A stretch of 64,000 bases of DNA from Nocardioides mangrovicus (lineage in GTDB: Bacteria > Actinomycetota > Actinomycetes > Propionibacteriales > Nocardioidaceae). The translations under genes were made by a program, and so were the position numbers. Shown here in pieces: positions 1-8,995 of the stretch. The DNA lies in the NCBI RefSeq assembly GCF_003674065.1, contig NZ_RDBE01000001.1, positions 457,614 through 521,613 of the forward strand, given 5' to 3'. A model generated the notes under the pieces. That model did not search any database. It was not told the DNA's origin and worked only from the letters and a program-made list of their open reading frames with translations. The stretch's first letter is position 1. Each line of letters begins with the position of its first letter.

Positions 1-227
1 CCGGCAGGTAGTCCGCGCAGCTTCGGGATCCCGGCCACCGGGGCCACCATGATCGCGGGCGGCGACGGCGTCTCGGGAAACGACCACTTGAGCTGGTGGT
101 ACACCGCCGAGAGCGTGTCGTCGCTGTCGATGAACCACACGCTCGACGACACCTCCCAGATCTCGTGCCAGGGGCCGTTCCGGTCGGCGCGGTCCAGCTC
201 GGGTGACCAGGCGAGGAAGACGGACAT
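1..227 (-). CDS. Hypothetical protein, N-terminal part only
   Basis: An ATG at 227..225 opens a frame that runs 75 codons on the minus strand to the window edge without a stop, so the C-terminus lies outside. The visible peptide begins MSVFLAWSPEL and contains WFIDSDDTLSAVYHQLKW; it is not rich in the Arg/Pro/Gly typical of shadow frames. No signal peptide or membrane segment is visible and I do not recognise the family. CAGGGT lies 6 nt before the ATG, resembling the leaderless -10 pattern seen elsewhere here. It is transcribed away from kup. Confidence 0.55.
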   Translation of the reverse strand, partial: MSVFLAWSPELDRADRNGPWHEIWEVSSSVWFIDSDDTLSAVYHQLKWSFPETPSPPAIMVAPVAGIPKLRGLPA

Positions 228-293
228 GATCCGACCCTGGGACAGCGGGACGGATGAGGCAACTCCGAAGCGTTGGCGTGCTTCGATGAGCCC

Positions 294-2171
294 GTGACGT
301 CGCGCGGGCGGTCGGGAGCGGCCCTGTCGCTGGGCGCTCTAGGCGTCGTCTTCGGCGACATCGGCACCAGCCCGCTGTACGCGATGAAGGCGGTGCTCGG
401 CGAGACACCGGCGATCGACCGGGCCTCGGTCTACGGGCTGACCTCCACCGTCATCTGGACCATGGCGATCGTCGTCTGCGCCCTCTACGTCGGACTGCTG
501 ATGTCGAAGGACAACGAGGGCGAGGGCGGCCTGCTCGCGCTGCTGGCCCTGCTGCGCCGGCACGCGACGTCGAAGCGGTTGGTGGTGGTGATGAGCTTCG
601 TGGGCATCGCAGGTGCCGCCCTCTTCCTGGGCGACAGCGTGGTGACGCCCGCGATCTCAGTGCTCAGCGCGGCCGAGGGCCTGAAGATCGCAGCGCCCTC
701 GGCGGGGGCGTTCGTGGTGCCGATCGCGCTGGTGATCCTCGCCGGCGTGTTCGTGCTGCAGCGGGTGGGCAGCGGCCGTATCGGCTTTCTCTACGGCCCC
801 GTGATGCTGGTGTGGTTCGCCGTCCTGGCCGCCGCCGGCGTCGTCGCCGTCGCTCAGCGCCCCTCGGTGCTGCAGACGCTCTCGCCGACCTGGGCCGTCG
901 ACTACGCGCGGGAGGACCCCCTCGCCGCCTTCCTGGCGCTGGGCTCGGTGGTGCTCACCGTCACCGGCGCCGAGGCGCTGTACGCCGACCTGGGACACTT
1001 CGGCCGGCCCGCGATCACCCGGTCGTGGTTCGGGCTGGTGTTCCCCGCGCTGGTGATCGCCTACCTCGGCGAGGCGGCGCACGTCGTCGGCGACCACGGT
1101 GCCGCCCGCGACCCCTTCTACGGCGTCGTGGCCTCCTGGGCGACGATCCCCGTGCTGGTGCTGGCCACCCTGGCCACCGTGATCGCCTCCCAGGCCGTCA
1201 TCGCCGGTACGTTCACCGTGCTGCACCAGGCCGGTGGCCTCGGGCTGTTCCCTTTTCTGCGCGCCCGCCATCCCTCGGAGGAGGAGGGCGGTCAGATCTA
1301 CCTGCCGGCGGCCAACTGGACCCTGGGCGCGGCGGTGCTCGCCGTCGTCGTCGGCTTCCGGTCCTCGACCGCGCTGGCCTCGGCCTACGGCGTCGCGGTG
1401 AGCGCGACCATCCTCACCACGGTCGTCCTGTTCACGGTGCTGGCGGTGGTGCAGCGACAGCGGGTCCGCGCGGTGCTTGCGGCGGCGCTGGGCCTGTGCG
1501 TACTGGTGATCGCCGCGTCGACGGTGCGCAAGATCCCCTCAGGCGGCTGGCTCCCGGTGGCCGTCGGGCTGGTGCTGTTCGTGGTGATGTGGACCTGGTG
1601 GGTGGGCCGCGCGCGGCTGCGCCGGTCCCGTGCCCGCGACGAGCCGGCCCTGGCCGACCTCGTCGCGGACACCGGCGACGCCGCGGACCTGCACCGTCAC
1701 GCCGGCACCACGGTCTTCTTGACCGACGACGGCGACCGGGCGCCGTTCGCGCTCCGTTTCCTGCTCGAGCGCGAGTCGGTGGTGCCCGAGCACGCGGTGA
1801 TCGTGAGCTGGCGGGTCGACGACACCCCGGCGGCCGATCCGCACGAGACCGACGCGGAGGTCGAGCCGGTCGCGTGCGGAAGCCTGGAGCTGGTGAAGGT
1901 CAGCATGACGCTGGGCTACCGCGACCGGCTGGACGCGCAGAGCGTCCTGCAGCGCGCGGTCGAGCGCTCGCCGAAGACGCTGGCGGGCGTCGATCCCGAC
2001 CAGGCGACCTACTTCGTCTCCGAGCCGCTGCCGCGGCTCGCCTCCGGCGGGCTCCCGCGCTGGCAGCAGCGCCTCTTCTGCGGGCTCCACCGGCTCGCGA
2101 CGGACCGGGTGGAGCAGCTGCGGCTGCCCCGCGACCGGACGCTGGTGGTCGGCAAGGAGTATGACCTGTAG
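294..2171 (+). CDS. kup: Kup-type low-affinity potassium uptake permease
   Basis: Integral-membrane potassium transporter of the KUP/HAK family. The N-terminus carries the family signature GVVFGDIGTSPLYAMK (about residues 17-32) and DNEGEGG (about 73-79). About twelve hydrophobic segments follow to about residue 440, then a hydrophilic C-terminal cytosolic domain. The length, about 625 residues, is normal for Kup. The start is uncertain: GTG 294 places the first membrane segment close to the N-terminus as in relatives, while an in-frame TTG at 273 would add MACFDEP; neither has a strong ribosome-binding site. It is monocistronic, with 77 bp before the next gene. Confidence 0.93.
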   Translation: MTSRGRSGAALSLGALGVVFGDIGTSPLYAMKAVLGETPAIDRASVYGLTSTVIWTMAIVVCALYVGLLMSKDNEGEGGLLALLALLRRHATSKRLVVVMSFVGIAGAALFLGDSVVTPAISVLSAAEGLKIAAPSAGAFVVPIALVILAGVFVLQRVGSGRIGFLYGPVMLVWFAVLAAAGVVAVAQRPSVLQTLSPTWAVDYAREDPLAAFLALGSVVLTVTGAEALYADLGHFGRPAITRSWFGLVFPALVIAYLGEAAHVVGDHGAARDPFYGVVASWATIPVLVLATLATVIASQAVIAGTFTVLHQAGGLGLFPFLRARHPSEEEGGQIYLPAANWTLGAAVLAVVVGFRSSTALASAYGVAVSATILTTVVLFTVLAVVQRQRVRAVLAAALGLCVLVIAASTVRKIPSGGWLPVAVGLVLFVVMWTWWVGRARLRRSRARDEPALADLVADTGDAADLHRHAGTTVFLTDDGDRAPFALRFLLERESVVPEHAVIVSWRVDDTPAADPHETDAEVEPVACGSLELVKVSMTLGYRDRLDAQSVLQRAVERSPKTLAGVDPDQATYFVSEPLPRLASGGLPRWQQRLFCGLHRLATDRVEQLRLPRDRTLVVGKEYDL

Positions 2172-2248
2172 TTCCGGCACGCCGGCGTTTCGTCACCGAC
2201 CGGGCCCGAAACGCCACGAAATCCCACTTTTTCGTCGAAAATGGATAG

Positions 2249-4462
2249 GTGACCGCCAGCTCCTCGACCCCGACGGCCTCCGCGCCGTTCGGCGTGTCCG
2301 AGTCGACGGCCTCGCGTCTGGTCACCGGGCAGCTGAGCGCCCTGATCGAGATGTCGGACGACTTCGTCGCCGTCTCCAACCTCGACGACTCCCTGAGCTA
2401 CCTCAACGCCGCGGGTCGCCGGCTGCTCGGGATCGCGGCGGACGCCGACCTGCGAGGCGTCTCGGTGCTGGGCCTGTTCAGCGCGGCTGCGCGGGCCCGT
2501 GCGGCGGAGTTCGACGCCGAGCTCGCCCAGCAGGGGTCCTGGCGCGGCACCACGGCGCTGCGCCACCAGCACACCGCCGAGGACATCCCGGTGGCCGGTG
2601 GCTGCTACCTGGTGCGTCACCCCACCACCGGCACGGTGTCGGGCATCGCCACCGTGTTCCGCGACCTGCGGCCCGCGCGCGACGCCAACCGGGTGTTGCG
2701 CAGCCAGGTGGCCGCCTCGCACGCGGTCGCGCGCTTCAACCAGCTGGCCCTCACCTGCGGGGTGGCCGAGCTCTCGACCGAGGCGGTGCGAATGATCGAC
2801 GCGCTGTACCCCTCGCTGATGAACGGCATCCTCCAGCTCGACCCGACCGGCACCACGCTGGTGATGACCGCCTGCACGGAGCCCGCGTTCGTGGGCGAGA
2901 CCGCCCCGATCGACAAGACCAGCGTCACCGGGCGCGCGGTCGTGCTCAACCGGATCGTGGCCTCGCACGACATCGCCAACGACCCCGACTTCGCGGACCT
3001 CACCGTCGCCGAGAGCTACGGCCGCCAAAGCATGCTGTGCTGCCCGATCACCGGACCCGACGGCGTGTGGGGCGTCTTCGGGTTCTCCTCCTCGCAACCA
3101 CGCGTGTGGACCGACGACGACCAGACGTTCGTCTCCGCGATCGCCTCGACGCTCGGCGCGGTGATCCGGCGCGAGGCGCTACAGCTCCAGCTGGAGCACC
3201 AGGCGCTCCACGACCCGCTCACCTCTCTGCCTAACCGGGCCCTGCTCGGGGCGACCCTGGACCGGGCGCTGGTGGCGGCCGCCGGTCGGGAGACCGCGGT
3301 CGCGGCGCTGCTGCTCGATCTCGACGACTTCAAGCTGATCAACGACACGCTGGGTCACGACGTCGGCGACCAGCTGCTGCAGAACGTGGCCCTGCGGCTG
3401 CGGGAGACCGCGCCGGCGGGTGCGACGGTGGCCCGCCTCGGCGGCGACGAGTTCGTCGTCGTGTGCGAGGCGATGGCCGAGCCGCAGGCCGAGGCGCTCG
3501 CCGAACGGCTGCAGGCCTCGCTGCGCCGCGAGATGGAGCTGGCGGGTCGCAGACTTGTCGTACGGACATCGATCGGCGTCGCGGTCGCCCACGGCCGAGC
3601 CCTGCCGGAAGATCCACTGCTGGGTCGCGCCGACATCGCGATGTACGCCGCCAAGCGTGAGCGGCGCAGCGGCTACCGGCTGTTCGACGTCTCCATGCTC
3701 GAGGAGACCCGGCACCAGCTGGGACTGGCCCAGCGGCTGCGCACCGCGTTGCGGAAGGGACACATCGAGGCCCATTACCAGCCGATCGTCGACGTCGCGA
3801 CGGGCCGCGTGTGCGCTCTTGAGGCGCTGGCCCGCTGGACCGACGAGGGCCGCGCGGTCGCGCCCGACGAGTTCATCGCCGTGGCCGAGCAGACCGGGAT
3901 GATCCACGACCTCGGCGAGGTCGTGCTGCGCCGCGTGGTCCAGGACGTGCAGACCTGGGGCGACGTCGAGGAGCTGCGGGTCACGGTCAACGCCTCGGCC
4001 GCCGAGCTGTGCCGTGAGGGCTTCGCCGAGCGCACTGTGGCGATCATCGGCGAGGGCCGGCACCGGCTGGACCGGTTCGGCATCGAGATCACCGAGTCGA
4101 TGCTGCTCGGCGACGACCCCGTGACGCTAGGCAACCTCCGAGCGCTGCGCGAGGCCGGGATCAGCCTGCTCATCGACGACTTCGGCACCGGGTACAGCTC
4201 GCTGGGCTACCTCAGCCGGTTCCCGGTCGCCGACGTGCTCAAGATTGATCGGTCGCTGCTCGACTGCGACGAGCGGAACGGCCGCGTCGTCGCCGCTGTC
4301 GTCGGCGTCGGCCACGCCTTCGACCTGCGGGTGTGTGCCGAGGGCGTCGAGACGGCCGAGCAGCTGCGGATGCTCGAGGAGCTGGGCTGCGACGCCGCGC
4401 AGGGCTGGCACCTGGGTCGTCCGGTGCCCTCGGCGCAGGTCCCTAGCGTGCTCGGGCGCTGA
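2249..4462 (+). CDS. Cytosolic PAS-GAF-GGDEF-EAL cyclic-di-GMP enzyme
   Basis: Predicted bifunctional diguanylate cyclase/phosphodiesterase of 737 residues. A PAS-like domain (about 30-140) and a GAF domain (about 165-305) precede a GGDEF domain with intact GGDEF (398-402) and an EAL domain with intact EAL (525-527) and a DDFGTGYSSL loop. The RxxD inhibitory site expected nine residues before GGDEF is absent (PAGA instead), so product inhibition is probably lost. No membrane segment is seen, so the enzyme should be cytosolic. GTG 2249 has GAAAAT 6 nt upstream. The last 20 bp overlap the convergent lipase gene. Which activity dominates cannot be read from sequence. Confidence 0.93.
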   Translation: MTASSSTPTASAPFGVSESTASRLVTGQLSALIEMSDDFVAVSNLDDSLSYLNAAGRRLLGIAADADLRGVSVLGLFSAAARARAAEFDAELAQQGSWRGTTALRHQHTAEDIPVAGGCYLVRHPTTGTVSGIATVFRDLRPARDANRVLRSQVAASHAVARFNQLALTCGVAELSTEAVRMIDALYPSLMNGILQLDPTGTTLVMTACTEPAFVGETAPIDKTSVTGRAVVLNRIVASHDIANDPDFADLTVAESYGRQSMLCCPITGPDGVWGVFGFSSSQPRVWTDDDQTFVSAIASTLGAVIRREALQLQLEHQALHDPLTSLPNRALLGATLDRALVAAAGRETAVAALLLDLDDFKLINDTLGHDVGDQLLQNVALRLRETAPAGATVARLGGDEFVVVCEAMAEPQAEALAERLQASLRREMELAGRRLVVRTSIGVAVAHGRALPEDPLLGRADIAMYAAKRERRSGYRLFDVSMLEETRHQLGLAQRLRTALRKGHIEAHYQPIVDVATGRVCALEALARWTDEGRAVAPDEFIAVAEQTGMIHDLGEVVLRRVVQDVQTWGDVEELRVTVNASAAELCREGFAERTVAIIGEGRHRLDRFGIEITESMLLGDDPVTLGNLRALREAGISLLIDDFGTGYSSLGYLSRFPVADVLKIDRSLLDCDERNGRVVAAVVGVGHAFDLRVCAEGVETAEQLRMLEELGCDAAQGWHLGRPVPSAQVPSVLGR

Positions 4463-5222
4463 GCGTCCGCACGATCAGCGAGACCACCTCCTCGGCGCGG
4501 AGCAGGTGGCCGTGCACGTAGCCGAAGGTGTCGATCGCGGCGCCGGTGAGGAACGGCGACTCGGCGGGCACCTGGTCGTCGAAGCCGTGGTGGCCGTAGC
4601 GCAGCCAGCGCAGGAACCAGGGGTCGCCGCCGATGGCGGTGTAGACCTCGCCGCTCGGCTCGGCGTAGCCGAGTGCGTCGAGGAACGCCGAGCCCGGCTT
4701 CATCTCCCGGCCCAGGCCGGCCATCGGGTTGTCGCCGAGGCCGGTCTCCCAGGCGACGACGTCGCTGCCGTGGTTGGGGGTGGCCACCATCACCAGGTCG
4801 TCGACCTGTGCCGCCCAGCCGGCGACCGGGTGCTCGATCAGGTAGCGCACCAGCAGGCCCCCCATCGAGTGCGCGACGACGTCGACGACGGTGTCGCGGG
4901 GGTACCCGGCGCGCCCCAGTGCGGCCCGGATCCGCGGGGCCACCAGGCGCGTGGCCAGCGCGGGGATGCTCGCGCCGCGCGCGGGCCGGTAGCTCAGCGG
5001 TTGCACGCCTGGGGTCGCGGCGTCGAAGTCGAGCACCGCGGTGCCGCGCTCCCGAAGGGCGGCGGTGAGCCGGGCGAAGTGCTGGCCGTCGCTGCCCAGT
5101 CCCGCGACCTCGACCACGGGGTGCGACCCGGTGCCGACGCCGCGTGCCCCGACCGGGGTGCGCACCGGGGTGTCCAGCTGGGTCAGGACCAGCACGCCCA
5201 CGCCGAGGAGCGTCAGCGGCAC
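4443..5222 (-). CDS. Alpha/beta-hydrolase lipase, membrane-anchored or secreted
   Basis: Alpha/beta-hydrolase of 259 residues resembling LipA/EstA-type lipases. The nucleophile elbow is AHSMGG (GxSxG type), followed by NHGSD and a late VHGHLL that can supply the catalytic histidine. The N-terminus is strongly hydrophobic (PLTLLGVGVLVL), indicating an anchor or export signal. The start at GTG 5222 is the only usual start codon in frame, but an Arg-rich stretch just upstream (RRRRRLRW) would complete a signal sequence if translation began at a CTG. It follows the desaturase gene on the same strand by 35 bp, suggesting an operon linked to lipid turnover. Confidence 0.82.
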   Translation of the reverse strand: MPLTLLGVGVLVLTQLDTPVRTPVGARGVGTGSHPVVEVAGLGSDGQHFARLTAALRERGTAVLDFDAATPGVQPLSYRPARGASIPALATRLVAPRIRAALGRAGYPRDTVVDVVAHSMGGLLVRYLIEHPVAGWAAQVDDLVMVATPNHGSDVVAWETGLGDNPMAGLGREMKPGSAFLDALGYAEPSGEVYTAIGGDPWFLRWLRYGHHGFDDQVPAESPFLTGAAIDTFGYVHGHLLRAEEVVSLIVRTLSARAR

Positions 5223-5257
5223 CAGGAGCCAGCGCAGCCGGCGTCGGCGGCGGGGGG

Positions 5258-6217
5258 TCAGGCGCGGGCCGCCAGCTTCGCCCGCTGCTCCTCACGGCGG
5301 GCGACGAAGGTCGTGGCCTGGTCGTCGAGGCCCTGCATGAACGCGGCCAGCTCCTCGCGTGCCCGCTCGCCCTCGGGGCCCAGCCCCTCGCGCTCGAAGA
5401 CGCCCCAGAACTTCAGCACTGGAGCGATCACCTCGTCGTGGTGCAGGCGCAGGTCGTAGATGCCGGCTTTCGCGATCATCAACGAGCCGCGCCGGAAGCC
5501 CGGCATCGTCGAGCCGGGCATCTCGAAGCCGATGACCTCGTCGGCGATCGCACGCATGGTCGCGTCGGGGGCGACGTCGAGCGCCGCCTTGACGATGTTG
5601 CGGTAGAAGACCATGTGCAGGTTCTCGTCCTTGGCGATCCGGGCGAGCAGCCGGTCGGCGATCGGGTCGTCGGTGACCCGGCCGGTGTTGCGGTGCGAGA
5701 CCCGGGTCGCCAGCTCCTGGAAGGAGACGTAGGCGACGGCCTCGAGCGGGGTCTTGTCGCCGGAGTCGTAGCCCGCGGTCATGAAGGTCATCCGCTGCCG
5801 CTCGAGGTCCACCGGGTCGACGCCGCGGGTGACGACCAGGTAGTCGCGGATGGCCACGCCGTGGCGGTTCTCCTCCGCGGTCCAGCGGCCGACCCAGGTG
5901 CCCCAGGCGCCGTCGCGGCCGAACCGGGTGGCGATCTCGCGGTGGTAGGAGGGCAGGTTGTCCTCGGTGAGCAGGTTGAGGACCATCGCGGCCTTGGCCA
6001 CCTCGGAGAGGCGTGACTGCTCGGGGTCCCAGTCCTCGCCGCCCAGGAAGGCGAAGTCACGACCCTCGCTCCACGGGACGTAGTCGTGGGGGTGCCACTC
6101 CTGCGCTAGCCCCAGGTGACGGTTCAGGTTCTCCTCCACGACCGGCTCGAGCTCCTCGAGGAGGTTCGGAGGTACAGGCGGGGATGCAGCCGGGGGCTCT
6201 GTCGCTGGCGCCGTCAT
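5258..6217 (-). CDS. Acyl-ACP desaturase (di-iron, DesA2-like)
   Basis: Soluble ferritin-like di-iron fatty-acid desaturase of about 319 residues, introducing a double bond into acyl chains on acyl-carrier protein with ferredoxin as electron donor (family knowledge). Iron ligands are visible as EENRH and DENLH, the two ExxH-type motifs, with LTEDNLPSYH before them. An upstream in-frame GTG at 6229 exists, but ATG 6217 is preferred because TAGTGT sits 8 nt before it, a leaderless arrangement. The gene is divergent from the histidine phosphatase with 19 bp between the starts, and probably co-transcribed with the lipase downstream. Confidence 0.9.
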   Translation of the reverse strand: MTAPATEPPAASPPVPPNLLEELEPVVEENLNRHLGLAQEWHPHDYVPWSEGRDFAFLGGEDWDPEQSRLSEVAKAAMVLNLLTEDNLPSYHREIATRFGRDGAWGTWVGRWTAEENRHGVAIRDYLVVTRGVDPVDLERQRMTFMTAGYDSGDKTPLEAVAYVSFQELATRVSHRNTGRVTDDPIADRLLARIAKDENLHMVFYRNIVKAALDVAPDATMRAIADEVIGFEMPGSTMPGFRRGSLMIAKAGIYDLRLHHDEVIAPVLKFWGVFEREGLGPEGERAREELAAFMQGLDDQATTFVARREEQRAKLAARA

Positions 6218-6225
6218 ACATCGAG

Positions 6226-6231
6226 ACACTA
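6226..6231 (-). promoter_or_regulatory. -10 hexamer TAGTGT of the desaturase gene
   Basis: On the minus strand TAGTGT lies 8 nt before ATG 6217 and no Shine-Dalgarno is present, matching the leaderless TANNNT pattern of this window. It decides the start codon against the GTG at 6229, which would overlap the hexamer spacer. Confidence 0.55.
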
Positions 6232-6236
6232 GCCCG

Positions 6237-6851
6237 GTGGACCTCCTGTTGATCCGTCACGCGCAGACCCACAGCAACCTCACCCGCGCGCTCGACACCG
6301 CCGTGCCCGGCGCCGATCTCACCGATCTGGGTCGCGAGCAGGTGGCGCGGCTCGCCGAGGACCTGCGCGAGGAGCCGCTGGAGGGCATCTGGAGCTCGCC
6401 CACCACGCGGGCGCGACTGACCGCGGCCGCGCTGGCCGAGCCGCGCGGGCTGGTCGTGCAGGAGCGTGAGGGGCTCAAGGAGATCGGGGCCGGCGACCAC
6501 GAGATGTCGGTGGTCGAGGAGCACGGGTCGCTGTACCGGCAGATGGTGCTCGACTGGCTCGCCGGCCGGCTCGACCGGCAGCTGCCGGGCGGAGAGGACG
6601 GCCTCGCGGCGCTGGGCCGGTTCGACGCGGTCGTCGAGGAGGTGGTCGCCTCGGGCGTCGACCACGCCGCCGTGGTCGCGCACGGCGCGATCCTGCGCGC
6701 CTGGTGCGGCGCGCGGGCCGCGCAGCTGCCGGCGGAGCTGCCGCGCGAGCACCTGCTGCCGAACACTGGCCGCGTGCGCCTGGTCGGCGACGGGTCGCAG
6801 TGGACCGCGACGCGGTGGGACGACGTCGTCCTCGCGCCCGGGGCGCCGTGA
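6237..6851 (+). CDS. Histidine phosphatase superfamily protein (phosphoglycerate-mutase-like)
   Basis: Protein of 204 residues in the histidine phosphatase superfamily. The catalytic RH motif is LLLIRHAQT at residues 3-11 (RHG in most members, here RHA), the second catalytic histidine is in VVAHGAILRAW, and SSPTTRARLTAAAL carries the conserved arginine. The substrate is unknown: such small actinobacterial members include phosphomonoesterases as well as mutases. It starts at GTG 6237 very close to the divergent desaturase. A second family member lies at 48,929. Confidence 0.88.
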   Translation: MDLLLIRHAQTHSNLTRALDTAVPGADLTDLGREQVARLAEDLREEPLEGIWSSPTTRARLTAAALAEPRGLVVQEREGLKEIGAGDHEMSVVEEHGSLYRQMVLDWLAGRLDRQLPGGEDGLAALGRFDAVVEEVVASGVDHAAVVAHGAILRAWCGARAAQLPAELPREHLLPNTGRVRLVGDGSQWTATRWDDVVLAPGAP

Positions 6852-6886
6852 TTCTCAGACTTACCTCGTAAAACCCCCCAAACTCG

Positions 6887-6892
6887 TAATCT
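6887..6892 (+). promoter_or_regulatory. -10 hexamer TAATCT of the membrane GGDEF-EAL gene
   Basis: TAATCT ends 6 nt before GTG 6899, in an A/T-rich patch after the phosphatase gene. No Shine-Dalgarno is seen, so a leaderless transcript starting at or near the GTG is likely. Confidence 0.5.
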
Positions 6893-6898
6893 GGGTCG

Positions 6899-8947
6899 GT
6901 GGTACGGACGATCCGGCGCGGACCCCAGAGCGCGGTGCGCCTGTTCCTGGTCTACGCGATCGCCATCCTGGTCCCCGTGCTCGTGCTGGGGGCCGTCCTG
7001 GCCGCCACGTACCGCTCGGGTGCCTCGGACCGCGGGCTCGCCCAGGCTCGTGCCCAGGCGGCGCTGTTCGGGCGGACGTCGGTCGAGCCGCGCCTGGACG
7101 GAGTGGACCTGAGCCGGCCGCTGAGCACCGCGCAGGTCGCCGACCTGGACCAGATGGGCGAGTCGGCGGTGCGGGTCGGCGACATCGTCCGGTTCCGGAT
7201 CCGCACGCTGAGCGGTCGCGTCATCTACTCCAACGACCGCACCGGGAGCACCGAGACCGACGAGGAGGCCCAGGAGGCCGCCCACGGGGAGACGGTCGCC
7301 GAGATCACCCACCTCAACGCCGACGAGGACGGCGACGGCGCGATCGAGAAGGGCATCCGCGTCGCCGAGGTCTACACCCCGCTCACCGACGGCACGTCGG
7401 CACGACCGACGGGCGTCTTGGAGCTCTACCTGCCCTACGACCCGATCGCGCGCGACATCGCCGCCGGCATGCGATCGCTCTACCGCGACCTCGCCATCGG
7501 CCTCGTGGCCCTCTACCTGGTGCTGGCCGGCATCTCGTGGTCGATCACGCGCGCCCTGCGGCGGCTGGCCGAGCACAACGGCTACCTGGCCTCCTACGAC
7601 CAGCTCACCGGGCTGCCCAACCGCCGCTCGTTCCACGACGAGCTCGAGGCCGGGCTCGCCCGCCGGGAGCGGCAGGGACTGCCGACGACCATCGCCATCG
7701 TCGACCTTGACCGGTTCCAGGAGGTCAACGACACCCTGGGCCACGACAACGGCGACGCGCTGCTGGTCGAGGTGGGCCGGCGCATCCGCCGGGTGCTGGC
7801 CGAGCCGGACCACCTGGCCCGGCTGGGCGGCGACGAGTTCGCGATCGTCTTCGACGCCGCCGACGCGGTGGCCGTCGACGAGCAGCTGCTCGCGCTCACC
7901 GAGGCGATGACCGAGCCGATCGACCTGGCCGGGATCCCGGTCGAGGTCGAGCTCACCGTGGGAGTGGCCCGCGCGCCCGAGGACGGCACCAGTGCCGTGA
8001 CGCTGCTGCAGCGCGCCGGTGTCGCGACCGACGTCGCCAAGCGCGGCGGGCTGCGGGTGGTGCACTACGAGGAGGCCGGCGACCCTTACGACCCCAACCG
8101 GCTCTCGCTGATCGGCGACCTGCGCCGTGCGATCCGCGACGACGAGCTCGAGCTGCACTACCAGCCCAAGATCGACCTGCGGACCGGTGCCGTCGCCGCG
8201 GTCGAGGCGCTGCTGCGCTGGCAGCACCCCGAGCGCGGCCGGCTGATGCCAGATGAGTTCTTGCCCGTCATCGAGCAGACCGGCATGATCGACCCGCTGA
8301 CCGACTGGGTCATCGAGACCGCCCTGGCCTGGGTGGGGCAGGCGCGTACGCGCCATCCACAGATGCGCGTCGCGGTCAACGTCTCCGCCCGCAACCTCGG
8401 CAACGCCGATTTCGCCTCGCACGTGACCGACGCGCTGGCCCGCACCGGGTCCGATCCCGGCTGCCTGACGATCGAGATCACCGAGACCGCCCTGATGGCC
8501 GACCCGGCCCGCGCGACGGCGTCCTTGATGCGGCTGGCCAAGACCGGCGTGCTGGTCAGCGTCGACGACTTCGGCCAGGGGCAGACGTCGCTGAGCCAGC
8601 TGGCCCGGCTGCCCGTCGCCGAGGTCAAGATCGACAAGGCGTTCGTGATGCACCTCGACCAGTCCGCTACGGACGCCGCCATCGTGCAGTCCATCACCGA
8701 CCTCGCCCACCGGCTCGGCCTCGAGGTGGTGGCCGAGGGGGTCGAGTCCCAGCCGATCCTGGAGCTGCTGCGCGACGCCGGCTGCGAGATCGCGCAGGGC
8801 TACCACATCTCCCGGCCAATGCCCGCCGCGGTGCTGGCGCGGTGGCTGGCCGACCACGACGTCGAACGGTTCGCCTCGGCCGCGCCCGCACCCACCGGCC
8901 CCAGCGGCCGGCACCGTCGCGAGGATGCGGGTCTGGCCGGCGACTGA
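6899..8947 (+). CDS. Membrane GGDEF-EAL enzyme with external sensor domain
   Basis: Bifunctional cyclic-di-GMP enzyme of 682 residues. A membrane segment (about 12-36), an extracytoplasmic domain (about 37-196) and a second segment (about 197-215) precede GGDEF (310-314) and EAL (436-438) domains. The external domain contains DEDGDGAIEKGI (142-153), which matches five positions of a calcium-binding EF-hand loop. The RxxD inhibitory site has lost its arginine (AEPD). The EAL loop reads DDFGQGQTSL instead of the usual DDFGTGYSSL but keeps both aspartates. It follows the histidine phosphatase by 47 bp but has its own promoter-like hexamer. Confidence 0.93.
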   Translation: MVRTIRRGPQSAVRLFLVYAIAILVPVLVLGAVLAATYRSGASDRGLAQARAQAALFGRTSVEPRLDGVDLSRPLSTAQVADLDQMGESAVRVGDIVRFRIRTLSGRVIYSNDRTGSTETDEEAQEAAHGETVAEITHLNADEDGDGAIEKGIRVAEVYTPLTDGTSARPTGVLELYLPYDPIARDIAAGMRSLYRDLAIGLVALYLVLAGISWSITRALRRLAEHNGYLASYDQLTGLPNRRSFHDELEAGLARRERQGLPTTIAIVDLDRFQEVNDTLGHDNGDALLVEVGRRIRRVLAEPDHLARLGGDEFAIVFDAADAVAVDEQLLALTEAMTEPIDLAGIPVEVELTVGVARAPEDGTSAVTLLQRAGVATDVAKRGGLRVVHYEEAGDPYDPNRLSLIGDLRRAIRDDELELHYQPKIDLRTGAVAAVEALLRWQHPERGRLMPDEFLPVIEQTGMIDPLTDWVIETALAWVGQARTRHPQMRVAVNVSARNLGNADFASHVTDALARTGSDPGCLTIEITETALMADPARATASLMRLAKTGVLVSVDDFGQGQTSLSQLARLPVAEVKIDKAFVMHLDQSATDAAIVQSITDLAHRLGLEVVAEGVESQPILELLRDAGCEIAQGYHISRPMPAAVLARWLADHDVERFASAAPAPTGPSGRHRREDAGLAGD

Positions 8948-8981
8948 GCCGTGCGCACAGCCGACGCTCAGAGTCGCGTCG

Positions 8982-8987
8982 TAGGTT
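8982..8987 (+). promoter_or_regulatory. -10 hexamer TAGGTT of the sugar dehydrogenase gene
   Basis: TAGGTT lies 8 nt before ATG 8996 with no Shine-Dalgarno. It supports ATG 8996, which begins a good lipoprotein signal, over the upstream in-frame GTG at 8951. Confidence 0.5.
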
Positions 8988-8995
8988 CGACGGAT

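Noticed and set aside
49-297. Plus-strand 82-codon frame at the left end
   Set aside because: It lies opposite a more protein-like minus-strand frame (1-227) and has no start signal or recognisable domain.
6257-8914. An 885-codon minus-strand frame
   Set aside because: Exact antisense of the histidine phosphatase and GGDEF-EAL genes, with Gly/His/Val/Gln bias and no domain.
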